Counted from the first letter of the stretch, positions 17,612-26,537 are shown. The stretch: 64,000 nucleotides of DNA from Jiangella endophytica (GCF_003427025.1 NZ_QVAI01000016.1:1-64000), one strand, 5' to 3'. Notes: generated by a model from the letters alone, not told the origin. Numbers and translations: made by a program.

Positions 17612-18151
17612 TCAGGCGGTCGCGGTGTCGGCGACCCGCTGGAGCGGGTTGACCCGCTTGAAGCCGTTGATGAGGCCCCAGGGGAAGGCGATGTCGACCC
17701 AGCCGTGGATGCGGTTGAAGTACGTCATGGCCGCGCGCGTCAGCTCGGCGAACTCGTCCAGCGTGGTCGCGGCGAGGATGCCGCCCACGTAGAGCTTCAT
17801 GACCGAGCCGGCCTCGGGCAGCCCGACGTAGTCGAACATGTTGCCCTTGTACTGGCAGATCTCGTCCATGTAGGAGACGAGCGTGGCCAGGTCGGTCTCC
17901 GGCTTGGTGGTGGCGGTCCGCCACGCGAACCAGAGCACCTCGTCGGTGACCGTGCGCAGTTCGTTCTCGGCGAAGATCAACGTCGAGAGGTAGTTGTTCT
18001 TGGCGCCCGTGCCGCGCGGCACCTCGCCGCGGCTCAGCGCGAGCACTTCCGCCGGTGGCGTCTCCCACACCCGGTCCCGTTCGGCGTCGATCTGGGCGAC
18101 CGTCGCCTCGACCGATGCCACGGAGGTGCGGACCTCTGCCTGACTGACCAC
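17612..18151 (-). CDS. Helical protein resembling the cucumopine-synthase C-terminal helical bundle
   Basis: 179 residues, soluble, mainly helical, starting GTG/ATG-type at 18151 with GGAGAGGGCGACGTGG just upstream. The segments 'KNNYLSTLIFAENELRTVTD' and 'EVLWFAWRTATTKPETDL' recall the helical-bundle domain that follows the cyclophilin-like domain in cucumopine/mikimopine synthases; this is recognition from memory and is uncertain. It is the first gene of the six-gene operon, divergent from the IclR regulator. Paired with the cyclophilin-like protein it could form a two-subunit opine-type enzyme. Confidence 0.5.
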   Translation of the reverse strand: MVSQAEVRTSVASVEATVAQIDAERDRVWETPPAEVLALSRGEVPRGTGAKNNYLSTLIFAENELRTVTDEVLWFAWRTATTKPETDLATLVSYMDEICQYKGNMFDYVGLPEAGSVMKLYVGGILAATTLDEFAELTRAAMTYFNRIHGWVDIAFPWGLINGFKRVNPLQRVADTATA

Positions 18152-18171
18152 GTCGCCCTCTCCTCTGCTCT

Positions 18172-18409
18172 GGTGACTGGTGCTGCGGAACGCTACGGAG
18201 CGCCGACAAGGATTGTCAATGGATGCAAGTCGATGTCACTCTATGAAAGAGTGGCGTCGTGTGGCGCAGCGAGGCGCCGCCAGAACCCGGGGACACATGG
18301 TGGCAATCATCCGGACATCTGAAGCTCGTCGGCCGGCCTGCGGCGACACATTCGACTTTCATTCTGTGGTGGTGTGTAACATCTCGTGATCAGAACACCA
18401 GGAGGGTCT
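18172..18409. promoter_or_regulatory. Divergent control region between the opine-type operon and the IclR gene
   Basis: Reading minus, TTGACA (18219-18214) is followed 18 nt later by TAGCGT, a plausible promoter for the transport operon. Just upstream of that -35 is an inverted repeat, CACTCT-ATGAA-AGAGTG (18237-18253), a candidate IclR-type binding site. Nothing else in the interval is recognisable except the ribosome site of the IclR gene at 18400-18406. Confidence 0.45.
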
Positions 18410-19105
18410 GTGGCGAAGGCAACACCGGACGACAACGCTGGCAGCTCGACCAAGACCGTCGATCGCGCCCTCACGCTCCTCGTGACCCTGCTCGAGGGCC
18501 GGTCCGGCACGACGCTCACCGAACTGGCCCGCGCGACCAACCTCTCGCCCAGCACCGCCTCGCGGCTGCTCGCCACCATGGCCGGCCACCAGCTCGTGGC
18601 CCGCGGCGTCGACGGACGGTTCCGGGCCGGCTCCCGGATGAAGCAACTGGCGGCGGCCACGCTGCGCGAGGAACCGCTCTACGAGCTGGCCGGTCCGCAC
18701 CTGCACGAACTGGCCACCGAGACGGGCGAGACGTCCAGTCTCGCGGTCGCCGCCGAGGAGGACCGCGTGCTCTACCTGCGTCAGGTCGCCAGCTCGCACC
18801 GGGTGCACGCCGCCGACTGGACCGGCCGGACCATACCGCGCTCCGGCACCGCTCTCGGCGCCGCGTTGGACGGCACGTCCAGCCCCCGCGGCTACGTGAC
18901 GTCGCGCCGGCCCGACAGCGACATCGTCGCCGTGGCGGCCCCGGTCATCGGGCGCGACGGGCACATCGTCGCCGGGCTGAGCATCAACGCCCCCGCCTAC
19001 CGGACCTCCAACGCCGACCTCGACCGCTACGGCAAGTCGATCGCCCGCCACGCCGTCACCCTGTCCCTCGCGCTCGGTGCCCCCGCCGACATCGTCGGCC
19101 GCTGA
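18410..19105 (+). CDS. IclR-family transcriptional regulator
   Basis: 231 residues. The winged HTH occupies the first ~80 residues ('TLTELARATNLSPSTASRLL'), followed by an effector-binding IclR domain ('ELATETGETSSLAVAAEEDR', 'AAPVIGRDGHIVAGLSI'). The GTG start at 18410 is chosen because AGGAGGG lies at 18400-18406; upstream in-frame codons lack a ribosome site. It is divergent from the opine-type transport operon, the usual position for a local IclR repressor or activator. The conserved region is slightly short of the family norm (~250) in the sensor domain. Confidence 0.9.
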   Translation: MAKATPDDNAGSSTKTVDRALTLLVTLLEGRSGTTLTELARATNLSPSTASRLLATMAGHQLVARGVDGRFRAGSRMKQLAAATLREEPLYELAGPHLHELATETGETSSLAVAAEEDRVLYLRQVASSHRVHAADWTGRTIPRSGTALGAALDGTSSPRGYVTSRRPDSDIVAVAAPVIGRDGHIVAGLSINAPAYRTSNADLDRYGKSIARHAVTLSLALGAPADIVGR

Positions 19106-19119
19106 GCGACCTCGCTGTT

Positions 19120-19635
19120 CTAGTCTCTCGGGGCGACCGATTCATGCGGCGGCACACTGCGGTGGTGACGTGCAATGAGCGTGGTCACGGCCCGTTCGGA
19201 CGGAGGATCACCGACGGTCATCACGGTGGTGATGAGCTCCCGGTCATCTGCGCCGTTGACGGCGGCGCGTACCTGGTCGGCGACGACTTTGGCGTGGGCT
19301 CCGCAGCTTGGAGGAGTCGGTGGTGTGGAGGTGAAGGTCTCCGCACGCACCAGCTTCTCGTCGAACATCCAGAAGCCGTGCACGGGCATCACGGGATACG
19401 CGGCGTCGAGCGGGACGATGCCCAGGCGAACTCTGCGCATCGTTGACGCGGCCACCAGTCGATCGAGCTGGTCTTCCATGATCGCAGGTGGACAGAGCCG
19501 GTATCGCAGAGCGGCATCCGTCATGACGATGTGGAATCGTCGGCCGGGTGTGTGTACGCCCCACGAGGTGAGCGCCTCACTCGGCGATCTGCTGGTGCGC
19601 ACGCGCGCGTCTGAGGTCCTCGCCAGCGCGAGCAC
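19120..19635 (-). pseudogene. Truncated XRE/DUF5753 regulator (Scr1-type), HTH missing
   Basis: 171 residues that match only the C-terminal DUF5753 sensor part of XRE-family regulators ('LVAASTMRRVRLGIVP', 'VHGFWMFDEKLVRAETFTS'). An in-frame TAG stands directly before the first codon, so the N-terminal helix-turn-helix is gone. Intact relatives are ~280 residues and often pair with a DUF397 gene, which is absent here. A deletion scar is the simplest reading. Confidence 0.65.
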
Positions 19636-19718
19636 CTACGATCGCGATGGTCTCCACAGCATCGACGACTTTCTCACGTCGATGCGGAAATGAGGAGCCA
19701 ACTTACTCAGGGAGCGCG

Positions 19719-20633
19719 CTATCGCCGGAGATCGTCGATGCCCGGGTCGACTGAGTGGTCGACTCCGGGAGTCGCGGCGGAGATCCCGGCGCGAGGCACC
19801 GTCCGCAGCGCGGTGACGACCCGACCCACATGGACAGGGTCGTAGATCTCGATGCGGTGCTCGGGATTCGTCCCCTGGGCCCACACGGAGAACGTCGCCG
19901 TGAACGCGCCGGCAACGGGGTGCCGGAACTCCTTCATCCCCGATACGCACTCTCCCACGCGACCTTCGGCCCATAGCGTGGCGAAGGTCGGATCCTTCAT
20001 CACCAATTCGCCGACGAGCGCCGCAAGGGCGGCGTCGTCCGGGTGCTTGCCGCTGATCATCCGGTGGTACGCGACCAGGTCGCCCGCTTCCTTCGTCCAG
20101 TTCGGATACATGGCCCTGATGTGAGGATCGAGGAAGATCATCCTTGCCATCGACGGTCGCTCGCTCACGATGCTCGGCGCTGAGAACGGCAGATGCGGGG
20201 CAATGAGCGCATGCCCGAGTTGGTTCCACGCGAGCACATCGTTGCGGCGACCCAGGAGCAGCGCGGGCCGGTCCGTGATGAAGTCGAGCATCGCGAGTGC
20301 GGCCCGGTCGGCGACCTCTGGCGCCGGTTCGGACGGTCCCCGCAGAGACGTCCGCGTCCTCGACAGATCCAGCACGTGCTCTGTCTCGGTGACGGAGAGC
20401 TGCAGCGCTGCAGCGATCGCGAGCAGCACATCGTCCGATGCGTGCCGGCTGTGCCCCTGCTCGAGACGGGTGTAGTAGCCGACGCTCACGCCCGCGAGCT
20501 GCGCGACCTCCTCCCGCCGCAGCCCCGGCACCCGCCGCCGGCGGCTGAAGCCAGGCAGCCGCGCACGATGCGGCGACAGCTCGGCGCGCTTCGCACGGAG
20601 GAAGTCGGCCAGCGGCCCGATGCTGCTGCTCAT
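19719..20633 (-). CDS. XRE-family regulator with MmyB-like ligand-binding domain
   Basis: 304 residues. The N-terminal HTH is textbook ('GLRREEVAQLAGVSVGYYTR' then 'LEQGH'), followed by an MmyB-type PAS-like ligand pocket ('RPALLLGRRNDVLAWNQLGH'). Such regulators bind small hydrophobic or fatty-acid-like ligands and usually control the adjacent, divergently transcribed gene. Here that neighbour is an MFS efflux pump starting 132 nt away. It is probably a repressor of that pump. Confidence 0.9.
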   Translation of the reverse strand: MSSSIGPLADFLRAKRAELSPHRARLPGFSRRRRVPGLRREEVAQLAGVSVGYYTRLEQGHSRHASDDVLLAIAAALQLSVTETEHVLDLSRTRTSLRGPSEPAPEVADRAALAMLDFITDRPALLLGRRNDVLAWNQLGHALIAPHLPFSAPSIVSERPSMARMIFLDPHIRAMYPNWTKEAGDLVAYHRMISGKHPDDAALAALVGELVMKDPTFATLWAEGRVGECVSGMKEFRHPVAGAFTATFSVWAQGTNPEHRIEIYDPVHVGRVVTALRTVPRAGISAATPGVDHSVDPGIDDLRR

Positions 20634-20765
20634 ACCTCAACGCTATGTTCGCCGGCTGCGACGAGCCATCCCCGCTGATGCATAGGCAGCCCGTGAATAG
20701 GACGAGCGTGGGTGGCAAGAGGCGGGATCTGGTCACCGGGCGGGCGCGATTCGACGATCGGATGC

Positions 20766-21962
20766 ATGGCACGTTCCCGGTCCCCTCTTCCCATCTACGC
20801 GCTTGCCCTGACCTCGTTCGCGATGGGCACCGCGGAGTTCGCTCCCAACGGTCAGCTGCTGTCGGTCTCACACGGCTTCGACATCCCGGTAGCGGACGCG
20901 GGCCTCATCACGACGGGCTTCGCGCTCGGCGCGACGGTCGGCGGTCCGCTCATCGCCGCAGCGACCCTCCGCATGCGCCACAAGTCCCTCGCGCTCGGCC
21001 TCGTCTCCGTATTCCTGATCGCGAACGTCGTCACCGCACTCGCCCCCGAGCTGAGCACGGCCGTCATCAGCCGTGCCGTCGCCGGTGCGATGCTCGGCAC
21101 GTTCATGGGAGTCGCGGTGACGATCGCCAGCGATCTCGTCCCGGTCGCCAGACGCGGTCGCGCCATCGCCCTGGTCTTCTCAGGCCTGACGATCTCGAAC
21201 GTCCTCGGGGTCGTCGCCGGCAACCTCGCCGGCAACGCGTGGGGGTGGCGGAGCGTCTTCTGGTTCGTGACCATCCTCGCCGTCATCGCCCTTGTTGGGC
21301 TGATCGCCGTCCTTCCGCGCCATCATGAGTCCGGGCGCACGGAGACGATCAGCGTGCGCACTGTGCTCGTGAAGGGGCGCCTTTGGTTGACCTATGCCGC
21401 CATGGCGCTCGCGTACTCGGGCCTGTTCACAATGTTCACCTACATCGAGCCCTTCCTCGAAGACCGCGCCGGGGCCGCCCCCGACGCCGTCGTCTGGCTG
21501 CTGCTCGTGTTCGGCATCGGCGTCGTGGTCGGGACGCATTGCGCGGGGGTCCTTGCAGACCGATCGATCCTCGTGACGACAGCGGGAGCGATGGTCATGT
21601 TGATGGCGACGCTGGCGCTGTTCTCGCTCGTCGAGATCGACATCGTCGCCACTGTGGCGTTGCTGCTGGTGCTCGGTGCCGCCGGCTACGGCATGGTCCC
21701 GCCGCTGCAGTCGTTCGCCGTCGAGGTCGCAGGGCTCACGTCCCCGTTCGTGTCCGCTCTCGCCGCAGCCTCCTTCATGGCTGGCGTGAGCCTGGGCTCG
21801 GCAGTCGGCGGGGAGATCCTCCGCCAGGGCGGCGGATACGAGATCCTGCCGCTCGTCGGCATCGGGCTCGCACTGCTGGGCCTGACCGTCTTCCTCATCG
21901 TCACCGCCATGCACCGACGCGCGGCCAGGGCGCATACCACATCGACGCCAGCCGCCGCGTGA
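20766..21962 (+). CDS. MFS drug/metabolite efflux transporter (DHA1, AraJ/PbuE-like)
   Basis: 398 residues, twelve predicted helices. DHA1 hallmarks are visible: 'MGTAEFAPNGQL' at the end of helix 1, the motif-A region 'GPLIAAATLRMRHKSLALGL', and 'RAVAGAMLGTFMGVAVTIAS' (motif B/C region). ATG 20766 is chosen over GTG 20712 because it places the first helix directly at the N-terminus, as usual. The gene is divergent from the MmyB-type regulator, suggesting ligand-induced efflux of a toxic small molecule. Confidence 0.9.
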   Translation: MARSRSPLPIYALALTSFAMGTAEFAPNGQLLSVSHGFDIPVADAGLITTGFALGATVGGPLIAAATLRMRHKSLALGLVSVFLIANVVTALAPELSTAVISRAVAGAMLGTFMGVAVTIASDLVPVARRGRAIALVFSGLTISNVLGVVAGNLAGNAWGWRSVFWFVTILAVIALVGLIAVLPRHHESGRTETISVRTVLVKGRLWLTYAAMALAYSGLFTMFTYIEPFLEDRAGAAPDAVVWLLLVFGIGVVVGTHCAGVLADRSILVTTAGAMVMLMATLALFSLVEIDIVATVALLLVLGAAGYGMVPPLQSFAVEVAGLTSPFVSALAAASFMAGVSLGSAVGGEILRQGGGYEILPLVGIGLALLGLTVFLIVTAMHRRAARAHTTSTPAAA

Positions 21963-22079
21963 GCGCACGAGCCGCAACCGAGCCTCTCGCCACCCGCACC
22001 GGGCGTGGCTGTCGATCACGGCGAGCTCTCTCAGGAGATCCTGACGACGTCGGTGGGCGAGGCCGTCTCGAGTCAAATC

Positions 22080-22683
22080 ACGACGAATGTGGTCGTCTCC
22101 ACGGAGTCGGCTCTGGGGGCGACGCCTCGGCCTACCATTACGGTGGCGAGGCAATCGTGGGGTGCACCACCGGTTTTGGGACGAGGACCTCGAACTTCAC
22201 GCGCGGGATCGCCACCGCCGGGCATTGCGGTAATTCTCAGACTGATGACGGTGCGGCCCTGACGTATCAGGCTGGTCATGAGGGACTCATGGTGACTTTC
22301 AGTGGCACACCGGGCCGAGGGTCGAATCCGACGACTTCTATTCTGGATCTGCCACTGCGACGGAGGTGAACAGGCGCGACGTCTCGTCCGTACTGGCGCC
22401 CTACGTGGGGAAGCCGCTGTGCAAGAACGGCAGAGTCGGCTACCAGGACTGCCAGAAGTTGCGCAAACTCAACGTCTGCTACAGCGGCGAGTGCAATCTT
22501 GTGCAGATGGACGCGCGAATCGCGGCAGGTGGTGACAGCGGCGGGCCCGTGTACTACGGCTAGGTGGCCTGCGGATTTCACAAGGGCTGGCACTATGACC
22601 CGGCCATTCCTGCTGACCGGGATCTGTTCTCCCGAGCTGATCGCATCGACAACGCCCTGGGCGTCTTCGTCGCCACAAGTTGA
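22080..22683 (+). pseudogene. Dead secreted serine protease (S1/streptogrisin-like)
   Basis: Protease coding sequence is spread over two frames. Frame 2 holds the histidine box ('GIATAGHCGNSQ', ending 22369); frame 1 holds the serine box 'ARIAAGGDSGGPVYYG' followed by TAG at 22561. Reading through that TAG gives a normal C-terminus ('RADRIDNALGVFVATS') to the stop at 22683. The frame switch falls near 22300-22325. At least one frameshift and one nonsense codon therefore inactivate it; the propeptide upstream is also scrambled. The intact ancestor would be an exported alpha-lytic-type peptidase. Confidence 0.8.
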
Positions 22684-22805
22684 CTTGTGAGTCTGCATGG
22701 CAGATGCATTGCCGGGAGACAGGGGAGGCGGAGCCTGAGGTTGCGCGCAGGCCTGCAATTCGGCGGTAGAGTTGGGAGCTGAATGATGGCAGTCGGGGGT
22801 CTCAC

Positions 22806-23192
22806 ATGACCGAGGCGTCCAGTGGTCGTAAACCGCGCACCCGCCGTGTGGCGCTGTTGGTTGTGGGCTTGGCTGTGGCAGTCGCTCTGGTCGTGGGCTG
22901 GCGGCTCGTCGGAGGCCTCAGCACGCGTGGCACCGTCGAGGTCGTCGCCGCGGACCTCTTGGCGGACGACCTCGTCATGCTCTCGGTGGATTCGTGCAAC
23001 GGTGAGCCAAAAATGTCGGTTCTCGAGGAGGACGGCCAACAGGTGCGGGTGGAGGTCGTCGCTTCCTCGACTCCCTTCGGGGGTGGCGATGACTGCCTCG
23101 ATACCGTCGAGCTCCAGCTCCAAGCGCCGCTGGGTGACCGAGACGTCATCGATATCCACACCGACGAGTCAGTGGACGTCAACGGTCGCTGA
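22806..23192 (+). CDS. Small membrane-anchored hypothetical protein
   Basis: 128 residues: a basic N-terminus, one membrane helix at about residues 15-33 ('VALLVVGLAVAVALVVGWRL'), then a short external beta-rich domain with two cysteines ('VDSCNGEP', 'GGGDDCLDTVELQL') that could form a disulfide. No family is recognised. Its codon usage is normal high-GC and the ATG at 22806 follows GGGGGTCTCAC, so it is likely a real gene amid decayed neighbours. Confidence 0.7.
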   Translation: MTEASSGRKPRTRRVALLVVGLAVAVALVVGWRLVGGLSTRGTVEVVAADLLADDLVMLSVDSCNGEPKMSVLEEDGQQVRVEVVASSTPFGGGDDCLDTVELQLQAPLGDRDVIDIHTDESVDVNGR

Positions 23193-24197
23193 CTCTCGCA
23201 CTCTCGCCGCTCATAGAGGGCCGGCGATACGCGAAGGCCCCTGACCTCAGGCTTGGGAGGTCTGAGGCCCTTCCCACTGGTCGGACGAGGGGGCCCGGCT
23301 GTGAACCACAGCAGGTGGCGGCGTGGGCTGGTCGAACTACCCGGCGTTGGTGCTGGGCGTTTCGCCGAGACCGACCAGGCGCCTGTGGCCGCGTTATCGA
23401 GAGTCCGATCTGCTCCGCTCCTATGGATTTGGTGGTCGTGCGCGATGATGCGTTCCGACCAAGACGTCGAGGCGGCGCGGGCCCCAACAGCCGCTGAGAG
23501 CGAGCACGCTGCTAAGCAACGCTCGCAGCGCTGGAGGATGAGCGGACTCTGGAACGCGTCCATCGTCACCGTGGCCCGACTACGAACTGCGCAGGTCGCA
23601 GCTTCGTAGCGCTCGGCCCGACCGAGCCCTACGACATCACCGAGGTCGACTGCTACGCCGTGTCGATGCTGGACGTGACGATAGAGCCTGGAGCCGGGCA
23701 CAGTCGGCATCGCCAGGCTCGGTAGCGGGCTTGCACGGCGGCTTGTGGGCGCAGCAGGCGGTAGTGATCGGCTCGGTGCCAGCTGGGGAGATGGAGACGC
23801 CCGAGTGCGCGACGCTGGTCGCGCCCATTGAGCGCGCAGAGGCCAAGGGTGACCGCACAGCAGCCGGCCGATCTCAACCAGAACCTGGGCAAGGTGCTGG
23901 ACGTGGCGAGCGATTGCTATCGGGCGTACCTGGCGGCGCCCCGCCGAGCGGCTTGCGACCAAACCTGCAGTGGTCAGTGCAACTACCGCGATCGTGAGCG
24001 CCCTCATCGCCGTCCCTTCTGGAACTCGCTTCCCGAGGAGCCATTTGGATCGAGAGGTCGTTGACCCGCAGACCTGCGTTTGGCGGGGCGTGGCCGGACG
24101 AGATCGAAGCTGCCCTTCTCGACGCGTGGCATTCGGACCGACGCCAGCGCCAACTCGGGCCGGCATCGCCCACCGGAGTCAGGAGCCGTCGTTCGCG
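23193..24197. other. Decayed intergenic segment with coding scraps
   Basis: No intact gene is seen in ~1 kb. Short coding-like stretches survive in different plus-strand frames: one frame ends at 23724 and includes 'PYDITEVDCYAVSMLDV', reminiscent of DUF6308-type proteins (weak memory match); another near 24060-24135 reads 'WPDEIEAALLDAWHSDRRQ'. These look like pieces of one gene broken by frameshifts and stops. The remainder shows nothing recognisable. Confidence 0.4.
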
Positions 24198-26162
24198 TCA
24201 TCCATCATGCGCCTGAGGGTCACTGCTGGGTGCTGCCAAGGGGATGGTGAGGACAAACGTGCCGGCCGGCCGGTCGGGCGTGCCCGGCTGGTAGGTGACG
24301 TCGCCGTTGTGAGCACGGGCGAGCTCCTTGGCGATGTACAGGCCCAAGCCGGTGCCTTGTGCGCCGTCGCCGGTGCTGAAGCGCTTGAACAGCCGCTCCC
24401 GGATGTCTGCAGGGACTCCGTGGCCGGCGTCGGTGACCTCGACCCGCGCGGCGTCGTCCGCGGTGTCGATGCGGACCTCGACCGGTGGCGCGCCGTGGTG
24501 CAGTGCGTTGCCGATGAGGTTCTCGAGGGCCTGCACCAGGCGGCCGGGGTCGGCGAGGACCTGGATGTCGGGGTGGAGGTGTGCAGTGACGGCGCCGCCG
24601 GGGTGGAGCGCGCGAACCGTCTCGATGGCCGTCGCCACCAGTACAGCCAGAGAGGTCGGTTCCGGTCGCAGCCGCAGCGAGTCGGCATCCAGTCTCGATG
24701 TGGTCTGCAGGTCGGTGACCAGCCGCTGCATTCTGGTGGCGCTGTTGGAGATGCTGTTGAGAAGGCGGGTGCGCTCCTTGTCGGCGATGTCGGCCCAGTA
24801 CCGCTTGAGGGTGTCGGCCGCCCCGCCGAGGACGGAGGCGGGTGTGCGTAGCTCGTGGGCGGTCACGGCCAGGAACTGTTTTTGCTCCTCGACCGCCCAT
24901 CGCAGCTGTTCGTTGGCCTCGGCAAGGGCGGCCGCGGCAGCGAGGCGCTCCTGCTCGGTGCGCCGGTGCTCGGTCATGTCGCGGGTGACCTTGGCGAATC
25001 CGATGTGCTCGCCCATCTCGTTGAAGACGGCGGTGATGAGGACGTTGGCCCAGAAGCGGGTGCCGTCCTTGCGTAGCCGCCACCCTTCCTCGCTGTACTG
25101 GCCGTTGCGCAGTGCGAGTTGCAGTTCGTGCTCGGGGTGCTGCTCCTCGCGCTTGTCCGGTGGGTAGAAGCTGCGGAAATGCTGGCCGATGATCTCCGCG
25201 GCGGCGTATCCCTTGATCCGCTCGGCGCCGGCGTTCCAGCTGGCCACCTGTCCGTGAGGGTCGAGCATGAAGATGGCGTAGTCGCGGACGGCGTCGACGA
25301 GCAGCCGGAACCGCTCCTCGCTGCGGAGCAGTTCCTCCTCCGCGGCGCGCTGCATCGAGATGTCCTGGACCTGCAGGAACACGTAGAGCGCCTGGCCGCG
25401 CGAGTCGCGGACTGGGGCCAGGGTGGCCAGCACCCTCCGCGGCTCCACGGTGCCGTCGACGTCGTGCTCAAGTTGCACGATGTCGGCGGACGTGCGCGTG
25501 ATGTCGAACAGCGCGGCGTCGAGGAGATCGCCGCGGCCGCTGGTCAGCCTGCCGTAGTCGAGACCGACCAGCTCGTCCGGATTGCCACCGAGGAGATTGC
25601 TGAGGGCGCGGTTGGCTCGCACGATGCTGCCGGTCAGCGTCATCGTCGCCATGCCGATGGCGGCCTGTTCGAAGACCTCGCGGAACCGTTCGAGGTGCTC
25701 GTCGAGGACCTGCTGGTCGGGCTCTGGCCTGGGCGCGCGGGTACCGGCGTGCTGCTGTTGAGCGCGCGGGTCGGTGACGACGTGGTGCTCGGGTAGCTTC
25801 GCCAGCAACGCCTCGGCCAGGCGGTCGATGGGCAGGGACTTCTCGATGAAGCCTGCGGCGCCGAGTTCCCGCGCACTCTGCACGAGCCCGCTCTCGTCGA
25901 AGCCGCTGTAGACGACGACCCGGGTCGCGGGCGAGACGGCGAGGACGCCGGGGAGTGCCTCGAGGCCGTCCATCACCGGCATCGAGAGATCGAGGAGCAG
26001 CAGCGAGGGTTGGTGCTTGAAGGCGAGTCCCACGGCCTCGGTGCCGTCGCCGCCCTCGCCCACGACGTCGAGCAGCCTCGACAGTCGAAGCCGAGCGGTG
26101 ACGACGGCCCGGACCTCGATGGAATCGTCGATGACGACGACGGTCGGGAGCTTGCTCGTCAC
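24198..26162 (-). CDS. Receiver-PAS-PAS-histidine kinase (inverted hybrid sensor kinase)
   Basis: 654 residues, no membrane helices, so cytoplasmic. Order: response-regulator receiver (1-125, phospho-acceptor D58 in 'LLLLDLSMPVMDG'); first PAS (about 155-280); second PAS with PAC ('FAKVTRDMTEHRR', ending about 400); HisKA with 'TAHELRTP' (H436); HATPase ('LENLIGNALHHG', 'VEVTDAGHGVPADI', 'GTGLGLYIAKEL'). The receiver is N-terminal, so it probably takes input from another kinase and gates this one. No cognate regulator is adjacent; the nearby SigB/F factors make a stress-signalling role plausible. An alternative frame start is not apparent. Confidence 0.92.
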   Translation of the reverse strand: MTSKLPTVVVIDDSIEVRAVVTARLRLSRLLDVVGEGGDGTEAVGLAFKHQPSLLLLDLSMPVMDGLEALPGVLAVSPATRVVVYSGFDESGLVQSARELGAAGFIEKSLPIDRLAEALLAKLPEHHVVTDPRAQQQHAGTRAPRPEPDQQVLDEHLERFREVFEQAAIGMATMTLTGSIVRANRALSNLLGGNPDELVGLDYGRLTSGRGDLLDAALFDITRTSADIVQLEHDVDGTVEPRRVLATLAPVRDSRGQALYVFLQVQDISMQRAAEEELLRSEERFRLLVDAVRDYAIFMLDPHGQVASWNAGAERIKGYAAAEIIGQHFRSFYPPDKREEQHPEHELQLALRNGQYSEEGWRLRKDGTRFWANVLITAVFNEMGEHIGFAKVTRDMTEHRRTEQERLAAAAALAEANEQLRWAVEEQKQFLAVTAHELRTPASVLGGAADTLKRYWADIADKERTRLLNSISNSATRMQRLVTDLQTTSRLDADSLRLRPEPTSLAVLVATAIETVRALHPGGAVTAHLHPDIQVLADPGRLVQALENLIGNALHHGAPPVEVRIDTADDAARVEVTDAGHGVPADIRERLFKRFSTGDGAQGTGLGLYIAKELARAHNGDVTYQPGTPDRPAGTFVLTIPLAAPSSDPQAHDG

Positions 26163-26235
26163 GTGAGGAGTATGACCCTTCGTTCACGGAGCTCACGGGA
26201 CGGACCGGCTGGTCGGTCACGCGTGAGCAGGCGCC

Positions 26236-26460
26236 TCAGCTCTTGTTCGCGGCCGCCCTGCCGCCCTTGCGGCCGGCGCGCTTCTTCTGGGCGGTGGTGC
26301 CGCCCTGTGAGCTGTCGCCCCCGGAGCCGCTCTGCTTGCCGCCGCGCTTCGATGCGCCGGGGGAGTTGGCGATGCGGGCCGCCCGCTCCTTCGACATGCC
26401 CTTGTCCTTCAAGGCTTCATACTGCTTCTCGTTCTTGACGTTCGCCGACTTACCAGGCAT
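26236..26460 (-). CDS. DUF7218-type small basic protein (copy 1)
   Basis: 74 residues, very basic and hydrophilic. The conserved core 'NVKNEKQYEALKDKGMSKER' followed by 'AARIANSPGAS' matches the actinobacterial DUF7218 family (name from memory), function unknown. ATG 26460 follows GGAGGAGG. A paralogue with the same core lies at 40631-40855, also at an edge of the stress island. A GGGTAT box (minus strand, 26499-26494) with GTGT 15 nt upstream resembles a SigB/F promoter. It may be DNA- or RNA-associated, given its Lys/Arg-rich tail. Confidence 0.85.
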   Translation of the reverse strand: MPGKSANVKNEKQYEALKDKGMSKERAARIANSPGASKRGGKQSGSGGDSSQGGTTAQKKRAGRKGGRAAANKS

Positions 26461-26493
26461 GTCGTCCTCCTCCACTCATTCCTGGAGGCCTCA

Positions 26494-26518
26494 TACCCGA
26501 ACCGCCCGAGCCGAACAC
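26494..26518 (-). promoter_or_regulatory. Candidate SigB/F-type promoter for DUF7218 copy 1
   Basis: On the minus strand, GTGT (26518-26515), 15 nt, then GGGTAT (26499-26494), ending 34 nt before the ATG. It fits the loose GTTT-N14-16-GGGTA pattern of SigB/SigF-family promoters, with one -35 mismatch. Confidence 0.45.
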
Positions 26519-26537
26519 GTCTGGCGATGAAAGGTAG

